Shown here: positions 34,136 through 41,873 of the stretch, in pieces
How positions within the stretch are numbered: the first letter of the stretch is position 1
How the letters are laid out: every line of letters starts with the position of its first letter
Origin: DASUTB01 sp036374835
GTDB lineage: Bacteria > Actinomycetota > Actinomycetes > Jiangellales > Jiangellaceae
NCBI GenBank assembly: GCA_036374835.1
Contig: DASUTB010000136.1
Coordinates: forward strand, 10,902-74,901
Direction: 5' to 3'
DNA: 64,000 nucleotides
Notes under the pieces: generated by a model
The model's input: the letters and a program-made list of their open reading frames with translations, nothing else
Database searches by the model: none
Told to the model about the DNA's origin: nothing
Made by a program: the position numbers and the translations under genes

Positions 34136-35178
34136 GCCGGACGCACGTCCTCAGGCCACTCCACGTCGCCGACGTCCGGTGCAGTGTCCAGCATCTCCTC
34201 GAACAGCGGTAGCGGGTCGAGGAGGGCGCGCATGGTCTCCAGCATCGAGGCGAAGGCGTGAATTCGCACAAGGCGCGAGGGCCGGTCCGGCAGGTCGTTG
34301 AAGTGCTGATGCCACAGGTAGTGGTCGACGACGACTAGGTCGCCGGTCTCCCACTCGACAATCTCGCCGCCGGTGGGCTCGACGCCGAGGTAGCTGTGTC
34401 CCCGCCCCTCCACGACATAGAGCCATGCTTCGCCGGGGTGGCGGTGCATGCTCTGTCCGTACCCTGGGGCGAACTGGATCATCACCTGGGTAAGACCGCT
34501 GGTCACATTCCCGATCGAGGCGTCGTTGAGAAACTTGGTGCGGGTGCCCTTCGGGTTGACGCGCAGCGGAATCTCGTCGTAAGACGTGTGGATCCGGGCC
34601 TCGTCCCGATTCCGGTCGGCCGCGGCCATCCGGTGACGCTGCCGTGAATACGGGTCGTCGCCGTCGACCGGCTCAGACGACCGCGGCCGCTGCGGCAACT
34701 CGGCGAAGGGCGTGTCGCCCGCGTCTTCGAGCAGGGACAGGCCAAGAGAGTCCAGGATCGGCTCGGATGACGAGCTGAGGAACCGCGCCGGCTCCGAACC
34801 ATCGTTGCCGTGCCGGTGCCAGGACCAGGCAGGTACGTGGACGGCGTCCCAAGGCCGCCAGTCGTAGCGCTGGCCGTCGACCTCGGTCCAGCCGGTGCCC
34901 TCGGTCATGAACAAGATTGCATCCCAGGAGTGGCGCTGGATGGTCGACGTCGTCCCAGGGGCGACCTCGTGAAGGACTGCGTCCAGCGTGCGCGTGGGCG
35001 ATCCCCCGTCCACGCCCATGTACACGGCTTCGCGCATCCGCCGCGCGGTCGTGTGCCAGGTCAGATCGACGTACCGGACAAGGGTCCGGCGATTCTCACG
35101 CCACTGCTCGAGGAACGCCTTGCGACGCTCGGTCTGTACGTGCCAGTGCGACGTGCCGGTCCGGGTTCGAGTTGTCAC
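34132..35178 (-). CDS. Double-cupin (bicupin) protein, paralog of 14362-15390
   Basis: 348 residues from GTG 35178; GGGAGG lies 4 bp upstream of that codon, and an in-frame ATG at 35193 would put the site inside the gene. First cupin about 85-150 (IQRHSWDAILFMTEGTG, later WHRHGN); second about 235-310 (HRHPGEAWLYVVEGRGH, later LWHQHFN). Metal-type histidines are kept in both. It is the promoter-proximal gene of the cupin-AAA+-decarboxylase operon. It probably acts on an aromatic acid or handles metal; no substrate can be assigned. Confidence 0.77.
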   Translation of the reverse strand: MTTRTRTGTSHWHVQTERRKAFLEQWRENRRTLVRYVDLTWHTTARRMREAVYMGVDGGSPTRTLDAVLHEVAPGTTSTIQRHSWDAILFMTEGTGWTEVDGQRYDWRPWDAVHVPAWSWHRHGNDGSEPARFLSSSSEPILDSLGLSLLEDAGDTPFAELPQRPRSSEPVDGDDPYSRQRHRMAAADRNRDEARIHTSYDEIPLRVNPKGTRTKFLNDASIGNVTSGLTQVMIQFAPGYGQSMHRHPGEAWLYVVEGRGHSYLGVEPTGGEIVEWETGDLVVVDHYLWHQHFNDLPDRPSRLVRIHAFASMLETMRALLDPLPLFEEMLDTAPDVGDVEWPEDVRPA

Positions 35179-35204
35179 ACAGCCTCCCTGCATTAAGAGC
35201 TAAT

Positions 35205-35218
35205 GGTATGATGGTACT
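35205..35218. promoter_or_regulatory. Candidate operator in the cupin / binding-protein divergent promoter
   Basis: GGTATGATGGTACT, with ATGGTA repeated directly, sits in the 77-bp gap between divergent starts 35178 (minus) and 35256 (plus). It is nearly the same as the 39678 site (GGTATGATGATTACT). Confidence 0.42.
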
Positions 35219-35255
35219 GCATAGGAACCGATCGGCTGAGACGGAGGCGCAAGCG

Positions 35256-36176
35256 GTGACGACCCAGGAGAAGACATCCAAGACCATCCAGCTTGCCATC
35301 ATGAATGCAGTCCACGACCTCGCTGTGATCGTGGCCCGCGATGAGGGCTACTTTGCCGACGAAGGCCTCGATATCGAGTTCATCACCGCCCCGGGCATGG
35401 CCCAGGTCACAACGGACTCGGCGATCCTGAAGCGGGAGGCGATGTTCGATCGCCCGCTGGACACCATGTACAACGAAGGCAGCCTCGACCAGTACCGGAT
35501 GTGCGAGTGGGGCATCATGAAGCGCGCCGTCGAAGCGGCCGATTGTGGACTGCGGCTGCGCAAGATCGTGGCGCTCGGCGCCTCCATGTCGAAGTTCGCC
35601 ATCGTCGTCGCGCCGGATTCGCCGTATTACGAGCCGGAGCAGCTCAAGGACAAGCCGATCGCACTGACGCCGTACAACGGGTCCAACTTCACGACATTGA
35701 AGATGATGGAGGGCTTCCTCAAACACGAGCACCTCAAGACCACTCAGGTCGGCACCATGCGTGATCGTCTCGAGGCGGTACGCGAAGGCGAGGTGGCGGC
35801 GGCCTGCATCATGGAGCCTTGGATCAGCGTGGCGCAGAAGTGGGGCTTCCGTGTCCTCATCGAGACGCACTCCAGCCGGAGCGAGGCAGCCAGCGACGAG
35901 CTGGACGGGCCGACCCTGGCAGCCATGTTCCGCGCCCAGACCCGGGCCGTGGAGAAGTTCCACGAGGACCCAACGCCATACCTGCACTACCTCACCCAGG
36001 AGACGGGTGGCCTACTGGAGCCGCACGAGCTTCAGGTTTGGCGGCTAGTGCTGGCTCCGCCCCAGCGTTACACCCGCGAACGGTTCGAGGACACCTACAA
36101 CTGGATGCTGAGTTGGGACATGGTGACCCCCGGCGCCACTTACGAGAACACCGTCGACAACCGCGCCTGGGAATGA
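35256..36176 (+). CDS. NMT1/THI5-like binding-fold protein without signal peptide
   Basis: 306 residues. GTG 35256 is fixed by GGAGG 8 bp upstream. The N-terminus is polar (TTQEKTSKTIQLAIMNAVHD) and then enters the first strand, so no signal peptide or lipobox is present. The motif DEGYFADEGLDIEF near residue 33 is typical of SsuA/THI5/NMT1 proteins. There is no permease or ATPase next to it. With the genes at 30048 and 32178 this makes three cytoplasmic members of this fold in one catabolic region; a decarboxylase or other lyase role should be considered. Confidence 0.72.
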   Translation: MTTQEKTSKTIQLAIMNAVHDLAVIVARDEGYFADEGLDIEFITAPGMAQVTTDSAILKREAMFDRPLDTMYNEGSLDQYRMCEWGIMKRAVEAADCGLRLRKIVALGASMSKFAIVVAPDSPYYEPEQLKDKPIALTPYNGSNFTTLKMMEGFLKHEHLKTTQVGTMRDRLEAVREGEVAAACIMEPWISVAQKWGFRVLIETHSSRSEAASDELDGPTLAAMFRAQTRAVEKFHEDPTPYLHYLTQETGGLLEPHELQVWRLVLAPPQRYTRERFEDTYNWMLSWDMVTPGATYENTVDNRAWE

Positions 36177-36347
36177 TCTGGACCTTCGGTCTCGAACCAT
36201 GGACTGCTTGGCCTGATCGGCGCACTCACACTGGCGGCCGCGCTTCCTTTAAAGAGCTCTGTCACCGGCCCATGGGTTGGGTGGCATCCGGCACATGGGC
36301 GACGCGGCCGCACAGGTCGTCGCGTGACTACGATGAGTCGGCGAGGC
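36177..36347. other. Convergent intergenic gap
   Basis: 171 bp between convergent stops at 36176 and 36348. No gene, clear terminator hairpin or repeat was seen. Confidence 0.6.
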
Positions 36348-37862
36348 CTAGCGACGATCGCTGAGATCCTGCTCGGAGCGGTCGCGTCTCGTGATCACCC
36401 GGCGGGCGGCGCCGACGACTGGCCCGGCTACCAGGAGAATCAGCGCACCGAAGATCACCATGACAATCGGGCGGGTCAAGAAGTCCGCACCGAACAGGTT
36501 GACCGACAGCAGATAGTTATGCTCGAGCAAAGCCCCGAGGACGAAGCCGATCAGGAAAATCGGCCTCGAGTAGCCGAACTCCTTCAGCAGGACGCCGATG
36601 AGCGCGAACACGAGCAAGACGACGATGTCGAGGATGTTGTTGTTCGCCGAGTAGGCGCCGATCATGCAGGCGATCAGGATCGGAGGGACGATCAGTGACG
36701 CCCGCAGCGACGTGACCTTCGCCATCAGGGGCGTGATCCCCATGCACAGAGCGGCGGCGAACAGATTCGCGAAGACCAGGATCCAGACGATCATCCATAC
36801 GATGTCGATGTTTTCGGTCAACATGGTGGGACCCGGCTGCAGGCCGAGCGCGATGAATCCCGCGATGATGATCGCCATGGACGAGCTGCCCGGGATGCCG
36901 AAGGCCAGCGTCGGGATCAGCGCCCCCCCGTCTTTCGAATTGGTCACCGCATCGGCGGCCACGACGCCTTCTATCTCGCCCTTGCCGAAGTTCGCGCGGT
37001 TCTTCGATGTCCGGGCCACCTGTGTGTACGCGATGAACTGACCGGCGGAGTCACCCAGCCCGGGTGCCAACCCGACCCATAGACCCGCCGCGGAACTCTG
37101 AAGGACCGCCTTCCAGTGCCGGAACGTGTCCCTGATACCGGTAGCCAGCTGGAGGAGCGGTCCTTGCTGCGGAACTCGTTGTGCGATGGCACCGCCCCGT
37201 CGCATCAGGCTGATCATTTCCGTCACGGCGTAGAGCCCCAACAGGACCGGCACCAGCGCCACGCCTTCCCACAGGTATAACTCGCCGAACGTGTACCGCT
37301 GGGTGCCCGTACTGCGCTCCATGCCGACGAAGGAGAGCATCAGCCCCAGCCCGCCGGAAATCAGCGCCTTGAGCTTGTCGATGCCCGCGATGAACGACAT
37401 GAGCACCATCGCCGTGAGGATCAAGGCGAAGAATTCCGGCGGCCGGAAATTCAGCACGATCGGCCGCACGAACGGCAGGGCGAGCGCGAGGACGATTGCG
37501 CCGATGAGGCCACCGATCGCCGACGAGGTGAGCCCGGCAGCCACCGCACGGATGCCCTCACCCCGTTGAGTCATCGGATACCCGTCAAACGTGCTCGCCA
37601 CCCCCGATGCGGAGCCGGGTATACCGAACAGGACCGAGGTGATGGTGTTGCCGGTGCCGCTGACGGCGGTGACCGCGAGCATGAACGCGATGCCCGTGGC
37701 CGGATCCAGCCGGAATACGAGAGGCAGAAATATGGCCAGAGCGAAGGTCCCACCAAGCCCTGGGACGATCACCACCACCGTGCCGACGACCACGCCGAGA
37801 GCCGCGTAGAGCGCGACCTCGGACGTGATCAGAGACAGACCCTCAAGCATCGCGCCGCCCAA
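36348..37862 (-). CDS. tctA: Tripartite tricarboxylate transporter large membrane subunit
   Basis: 504 residues with about 12 hydrophobic segments. Family-specific motifs are VVIVPGLGGTFALAIFLPL near residue 30 and FGIPGSASGVA near 79. A second PG-rich loop GIPGSSSMAI lies near 325. TctA forms the transport path together with TctB and the binding protein TctC. Gene order TctC-TctB-TctA on the minus strand, with short gaps, is complete here. Substrates of the family include citrate, tartrate and aromatic carboxylates such as terephthalate; the catabolic setting favours an aromatic or organic acid. Confidence 0.9.
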   Translation of the reverse strand: MGGAMLEGLSLITSEVALYAALGVVVGTVVVIVPGLGGTFALAIFLPLVFRLDPATGIAFMLAVTAVSGTGNTITSVLFGIPGSASGVASTFDGYPMTQRGEGIRAVAAGLTSSAIGGLIGAIVLALALPFVRPIVLNFRPPEFFALILTAMVLMSFIAGIDKLKALISGGLGLMLSFVGMERSTGTQRYTFGELYLWEGVALVPVLLGLYAVTEMISLMRRGGAIAQRVPQQGPLLQLATGIRDTFRHWKAVLQSSAAGLWVGLAPGLGDSAGQFIAYTQVARTSKNRANFGKGEIEGVVAADAVTNSKDGGALIPTLAFGIPGSSSMAIIIAGFIALGLQPGPTMLTENIDIVWMIVWILVFANLFAAALCMGITPLMAKVTSLRASLIVPPILIACMIGAYSANNNILDIVVLLVFALIGVLLKEFGYSRPIFLIGFVLGALLEHNYLLSVNLFGADFLTRPIVMVIFGALILLVAGPVVGAARRVITRRDRSEQDLSDRR

Positions 37863-37868
37863 CGAACG

Positions 37869-38420
37869 TCATAGCCATGGCATCGCATCGCCGAAGAGGC
37901 CGGAGTACAGCCGAACGTCGAGGACGAGGGTGAAGAACGCGTAGACCGCGACCGCGGTACCGACCGCGAACGCCGCGATCGTGGTCCACCGTTCACGCCC
38001 GAAGATCTTCATGAACGCCGCCGTGAACACCGGGATCGCGATCAGCAGACCGGCCAGCCAGATCAGCAATGCCAGGGCACCGACCCAGGCCATCGCACCG
38101 AGCATCGACGTGCTGCGATCCGCAGCAACCTCGCGTGCCACGGCGGTGGCGGCAGCCTCGCGCTGATCGGCTGCCGCCCGCGCATAACGATCCTGCTCGA
38201 TCTCGCTGACCGCGCCCACCGTCGGGTCGCTACGAACGACGCCGATCCCGTCCCTGATGATCTGGATCACGATGAGCACGAGAGTCGGGATACCGATCAC
38301 CAGCGGTACGGTCCGAGCGGTTTCGCTGAAGCCCAAGGCCTCGAGCACCATCCACGCGACGATCACCCCGAGGGCCGTCACGAAGAGCCACGCCAACACG
38401 TACCGCGGAATGCGCATCAT
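37869..38420 (-). CDS. tctB: Tripartite tricarboxylate transporter small membrane subunit
   Basis: 183 residues with four hydrophobic segments (about 8-25, 35-60, 105-130 and 145-170), the TctB layout. A charged loop of about 40 residues separates segments 2 and 3, longer than usual. The start is ATG 38420 or 38417; upstream codons in frame are GTC, not starts. It lies between TctC (stop 38479) and TctA (start 37862). Confidence 0.8.
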   Translation of the reverse strand: MMRIPRYVLAWLFVTALGVIVAWMVLEALGFSETARTVPLVIGIPTLVLIVIQIIRDGIGVVRSDPTVGAVSEIEQDRYARAAADQREAAATAVAREVAADRSTSMLGAMAWVGALALLIWLAGLLIAIPVFTAAFMKIFGRERWTTIAAFAVGTAVAVYAFFTLVLDVRLYSGLFGDAMPWL

Positions 38421-38478
38421 GACCTGCCAGGTTATCGGGACCGTCAGTTCGCGCCCGGTGACCTCCAGCCGGGCCGAG

Positions 38479-39591
38479 CTACTCCTCCATCGATTCGGCG
38501 AGGATCTCCCCGACCCTGTCCGGCGCCTCCAATGCGGTTCTGATCGTCTCGAGGGTCTCCTCCCCACTGGCGTAGCTGACCGGGCGCTCCTGGTTCTCGG
38601 CCTCCGCCAAGAACTCCTCGTTGTTGGTGACGTTCTCGAACGCCGTTCGCAACTCGGCGAGCAGGTCCTCCGGCATGCCCGGCGGGGCTCCGAAGACCCG
38701 GCCCGCCTGGGTGATAGCGACCATGGCCTCTGCGATGGCCATCTGATCGTCGTCGAAGGAGAGCTCGAGCAGGGTCGGAACATCGGGCAGTTCCTCGATC
38801 CGCTCGTTCGCCAGAACGGCGAGCGGACGGAGATCACCCGAGTCCACATGCGGAAGAATGGTGTCCGCGGTGCTGATGATGCCGTCGGTCTCGCCGGCCA
38901 CGACCGAGACGATCGACTCCGAGCTGCCTTCGAAGCCCGCGACGATATCGCCGTTCTCCAGGTTGAACAGCTCGATGGACAGGGCGGCATCGTTGAACGT
39001 GCTACCGCCAGGTCCGGTGGCGGCGAACCGGAACTCGTCGGTCAGGCCGATGAGGTCGTCACCCGTCTCCAAGGGCAGGTCGGCTCTAGCGGCCAGGAGC
39101 CGCGGCTCGCTGGCGATACGGCCGAGAAAGCTGAATTCCTGGAACTCGAACTCAATCCCCTCCGCGCCGGCGAGGATCGAACCGACGGTACCGGAGCCGT
39201 TCATGATCGCGATCCTGGTCCCATCCGGTTCGCTCGTCCACAGGTTGTTGAGCATCAGTAGTCCGCCCGCGCCGGTCTCGTTCTCGACCGTGCTTTCAGC
39301 ACCGAACTCGTCCGCCAGGAACGGCGCCACCATCCGGGCATATGTGTCGTAACCGCCACCGGGGCTCGTCCCGGTGACTACGGTGATCAGCTCACCTTCG
39401 AGCGCGGCGGCCGCATCCTCGCCGCCTGAATCCTCGTCCTCGCCCGCTGACTCTTCGTCACCGGCTGACTCCTCGGCATCGGTCGAGTCGTCGCCGGCGG
39501 CCTCGCCGGGTTCATCGTCGCCACACGCGGCGAGCGTCAGGGCCAGAGTAGATGTCAGTACGAGCAGTGCACTTCGCCGTTTCGCCATCAT
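38479..39591 (-). CDS. tctC: Tripartite tricarboxylate transporter substrate-binding lipoprotein
   Basis: 370 residues. Signal peptide ends in lipobox LTLAAC (cysteine near 23), followed by a strongly acidic linker of about 40 residues rich in D and E. The mature domain has TctC features: VVTGTSPGGGYDTYARMVAPF near residue 70 and NETGAGG near 104. It captures the carboxylate outside the cell. Its promoter lies in the 177-bp divergent gap with the hydrolase gene, which contains the GGTATGATGATTACT site. Confidence 0.88.
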   Translation of the reverse strand: MMAKRRSALLVLTSTLALTLAACGDDEPGEAAGDDSTDAEESAGDEESAGEDEDSGGEDAAAALEGELITVVTGTSPGGGYDTYARMVAPFLADEFGAESTVENETGAGGLLMLNNLWTSEPDGTRIAIMNGSGTVGSILAGAEGIEFEFQEFSFLGRIASEPRLLAARADLPLETGDDLIGLTDEFRFAATGPGGSTFNDAALSIELFNLENGDIVAGFEGSSESIVSVVAGETDGIISTADTILPHVDSGDLRPLAVLANERIEELPDVPTLLELSFDDDQMAIAEAMVAITQAGRVFGAPPGMPEDLLAELRTAFENVTNNEEFLAEAENQERPVSYASGEETLETIRTALEAPDRVGEILAESMEE

Positions 39592-39677
39592 TGGCTCCCT
39601 TGCCAGCTGGACCAGCAGGGTGCCTAGCCACCAAGTCAGTCCACCCTGCTGTGGCTTTCTTGCCTTGGTGGGCCGAA

Positions 39678-39692
39678 GGTATGATGATTACT
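39678..39692. promoter_or_regulatory. Candidate operator in the tctC / isochorismatase divergent promoter
   Basis: GGTATGATGATTACT matches the 35205 site over its first nine bases and lies 87 bp upstream of tctC and 77 bp upstream of the plus-strand gene. It extends the GGTAT motif set to the last promoter of the catabolic region. Confidence 0.42.
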
Positions 39693-39768
39693 CCGTTGTG
39701 TCAAGGAGTTGCTCTCCCTGTTACGGACTATTGCTCATACCGTTACGCGGATCTAGGAGACTCGTCCT

Positions 39769-40392
39769 TTGAGTGCCGAAGCCCAGCTAAACCCGCGAAG
39801 GACCGGCCTGGTCGTCTTCGACATGCTGGAGTGCTATCGCGAGCGCATCGAGCACGCGGGAGCCATCGAGCCGGTGCGTCACCTGATTGCCGAGTGTCGC
39901 GTGCGCGATATCCCGATCTATTACGCAAGGGCCGACCACCGCGCGGACGGTGCCGACGCGAACCGCACGGTGACCGACACCGACGAGGCCATGCGGCCAT
40001 GGAGCGGTCCGCAGCAATTCGGGCCGCCGCACCCCCGAGACTCCTACCGAGTGCTGTCCGAGATCGCGCCAGGACCGCGCGACTACGACGTCCCGAAGCA
40101 CCGTTGGAACGCCTTCTATCAAACCCATCTCGACCTGAGCCTGCGCAGCCGACGTGTCGACACCGTATTGCTCGTGGGCGGGTCGACCCATGTCGGCATC
40201 GCCAGCACCGCGTATGCCGCCAGGGACATGGACTATCAGGTGGTGATCGTCCGCGATGCGCTGACCGGCTACGAGCCACAGCGGACCTTCTTCGTCGAAC
40301 ACGTGTTCCCTCGCATGTGCAGGGTACGGACGGCTGCTGAGGTCGTCGCAATGTTCTCCCCGCCCGGCGACACGTCAGCAGCGTCGTGTTGA
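39769..40392 (+). CDS. Isochorismatase-fold hydrolase lacking the nucleophilic cysteine
   Basis: 207 residues. TTG 39769 is preceded by CTAGGAGA. The catalytic aspartate (VVFDML, residue 18) and lysine (VPKHRWNAF near 107) of this superfamily are present, but the position of the cysteine (usually xTxxCVxxT) reads GSTHVGIAST, with glycine. True isochorismatases such as EntB also have glycine here, while amidases such as nicotinamidase need the cysteine. It is thus more likely a vinyl-ether or other hydrolase than an amidase. Divergent from tctCBA. Confidence 0.82.
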   Translation: MSAEAQLNPRRTGLVVFDMLECYRERIEHAGAIEPVRHLIAECRVRDIPIYYARADHRADGADANRTVTDTDEAMRPWSGPQQFGPPHPRDSYRVLSEIAPGPRDYDVPKHRWNAFYQTHLDLSLRSRRVDTVLLVGGSTHVGIASTAYAARDMDYQVVIVRDALTGYEPQRTFFVEHVFPRMCRVRTAAEVVAMFSPPGDTSAASC

Positions 40393-40738
40393 CACGTGGT
40401 TTCGTGGCCGTGACATGAAATGATGCTGATCACGGGAGTTCTGGTTAGTGGTGAGACATCTCTTGCAAGCAAAGTCGCAGGTAGAGGGCATGGTCAACAT
40501 CTCTCGGCTCCCTTAGAATCCGCGAAGTGCCGGTTCGAGTCCGACCGGGGCACGCCGTTTGAGCAGACGCGATGCCTGCTGGCATTGATCGAATCTCGGT
40601 AATCATCGCTACCGTGACACGCATCATGGCGCGATGGTCCGGACACGGCTGCTCGCGCAGGTCAACGAACGGCGACTCGGTAGCGTGGTGACTTGCTGGC
40701 CGCCGGGGCTGTTGGCTGATGTGTACAGGGCCTTGGCT
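40393..40738. other. 346-bp gap at the boundary of the catabolic region
   Basis: No gene is supported here; the two flanking genes are convergent. The only structured element I see is the tRNA-T-arm-like hairpin at 40527-40553. Past this gap the gene content changes from aromatic catabolism to stress-type proteins. Confidence 0.5.
40527..40553 (+). other. tRNA T-arm-like hairpin fragment
   Basis: TTCGAGT at 40534-40540 is flanked by GCCGG and CCGAC (four of five pairs), followed by CGGGGCA, as in the 3' end of a tRNA. No matching acceptor 5' strand, D-arm or clean anticodon stem was found upstream, so this is not a functional tRNA. It could be a decayed tRNA or an attachment-site remnant, or chance. 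Confidence 0.25.
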
Positions 40739-41338
40739 TCACTCCCCGGCCGGTCGCGGCCGACCGAGATCGTAATACTCCGCGTTTGGAACCAGCCCGG
40801 AAGCGGTGGCCAAGCGGACGTTGTAATTGAAGATGGCCGTCACTTCGATGATGTGCAGAATGTCCTCATCGGTATATCCGACATCCCGCAGCAGAGCAAG
40901 ATCGCTCTCTTCGCATTGTTCTGGCGTCTTCGTAAGCTTGACCGCGAAGTTGAGCATCACCCGATCCCTCGGCGCTAGATCCAAATGGCGGTAGTTCGCT
41001 GCAAGCCTTTCGACGAGCACTGCGTCCTTAGTTCGCAACCTCAATGCTGCTTCGTGCGCAGCCTCGCAGTAGGGGCAATCCGACTCCGCGGAGACGACGA
41101 CGGCGATCATCTCGCGCTGTGTCTTGGTAAGGCCCGAAGGCCCGCGCATCAACTCGTCGAAGTACCTCCACCAGCCGAGGAAGTGGCCAGGTGTAATAGC
41201 GAGCACACGTGCGACGTTGGGGACGAATCCGATCCGCTCGGATACTGGAGAGATCTCCGCGGCGACCTCTGCTGGCAGTTCGTCGGGTGGAGGTGCCGAA
41301 ATCCACGCCGCTCGAGGGCTGCTTGCGCCCGTATTCAT
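40739..41338 (-). CDS. AhpD-like peroxidase-related protein (carboxymuconolactone decarboxylase family)
   Basis: 199 residues. The AhpD-type redox motif CPYCEAAH (near residue 90) holds the two cysteines and histidine of the family; the region before it (LTKTQREMIAVVVSA) is typical. Members reduce peroxides with a thiol partner. AGGAGG lies just upstream of ATG 41338. A SHOCT-type gene lies upstream on the same strand, possibly in one transcript. Confidence 0.85.
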   Translation of the reverse strand: MNTGASSPRAAWISAPPPDELPAEVAAEISPVSERIGFVPNVARVLAITPGHFLGWWRYFDELMRGPSGLTKTQREMIAVVVSAESDCPYCEAAHEAALRLRTKDAVLVERLAANYRHLDLAPRDRVMLNFAVKLTKTPEQCEESDLALLRDVGYTDEDILHIIEVTAIFNYNVRLATASGLVPNAEYYDLGRPRPAGE

Positions 41339-41481
41339 CGTTGTCCTCCTTCCGAGGGCGGAGACTCAAAGCGACACGTGATTTCGAGTGCTTCAGCTTC
41401 CGCCCCTGAGTGCTTGGTTTTGAGCGGCAACGTCAAGCACGTCGAGGGCTTACTCTGGGCTGCCACTCACCGGCAGAGTAA

Positions 41482-41682
41482 TCACCGCTGGTGATCACCG
41501 CGCGCCGGTCGTAGTAAGTCGTCCAGCGAGATCTCGCCTTCGGCGAACCGGCGCTCCAGGGTTTCGACCGGTGTTTTCCTTCGGTCTCGTCGCCACATGT
41601 CAAGGGAACCGCGAGCGAGCCACACAATTCCAAAGACGATGGCACCCCAAACAAAGACCCACCAGACCATCATCAACATCAT
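41482..41682 (-). CDS. Small membrane protein with C-terminal SHOCT domain (copy 1)
   Basis: 66 residues: a single hydrophobic segment (VWWVFVWGAIVFGIVWLA) and a C-terminal SHOCT motif (LERRFAEGEISLDDLL). SHOCT domains occur at the ends of short membrane proteins and are thought to mediate oligomerisation. ATG 41682 is fixed by GGAGG 7 bp upstream. A similar protein lies at 44310-44615. Its upstream region carries the bipartite motif at 41737-41766, also present upstream of the DUF2892-type gene. Confidence 0.78.
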   Translation of the reverse strand: MMLMMVWWVFVWGAIVFGIVWLARGSLDMWRRDRRKTPVETLERRFAEGEISLDDLLRPARGDHQR

Positions 41683-41736
41683 GATTTTACCTCCGTGTCC
41701 CTTGCTACGCCTCCTGTCGGCGATGCACCTGTCCTG

Positions 41737-41766
41737 AGGACGAAGTGGCGGGGAGAAGGGATACAG
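41737..41766 (-). promoter_or_regulatory. Bipartite promoter motif, copy 1
   Basis: On the minus strand: CTGTATCCCTTC, ten bases, TTCGTCCT, located 55-84 bp upstream of the SHOCT gene ATG. The same two blocks with exactly the same 10-bp spacing occur at 45100-45129. The spacer sequences differ, which argues for two selected protein-contact blocks rather than a recent copy. Confidence 0.55.
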
Positions 41767-41873
41767 CACGGCGCTAGGTGCGGTCGCCTTTGCGGTGCGT
41801 CGATGTGAGGTGTATCGCTCGCGTTCGCCAACTCGTCCTACCGAAGTACCAGCCCAAGTAGGAGGCGATAGCG

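Noticed and set aside
40480..40556. A complete tRNA gene
   Set aside because: Only a T-arm-like hairpin is present; acceptor 5' strand, D-arm and a paired anticodon stem could not be found.
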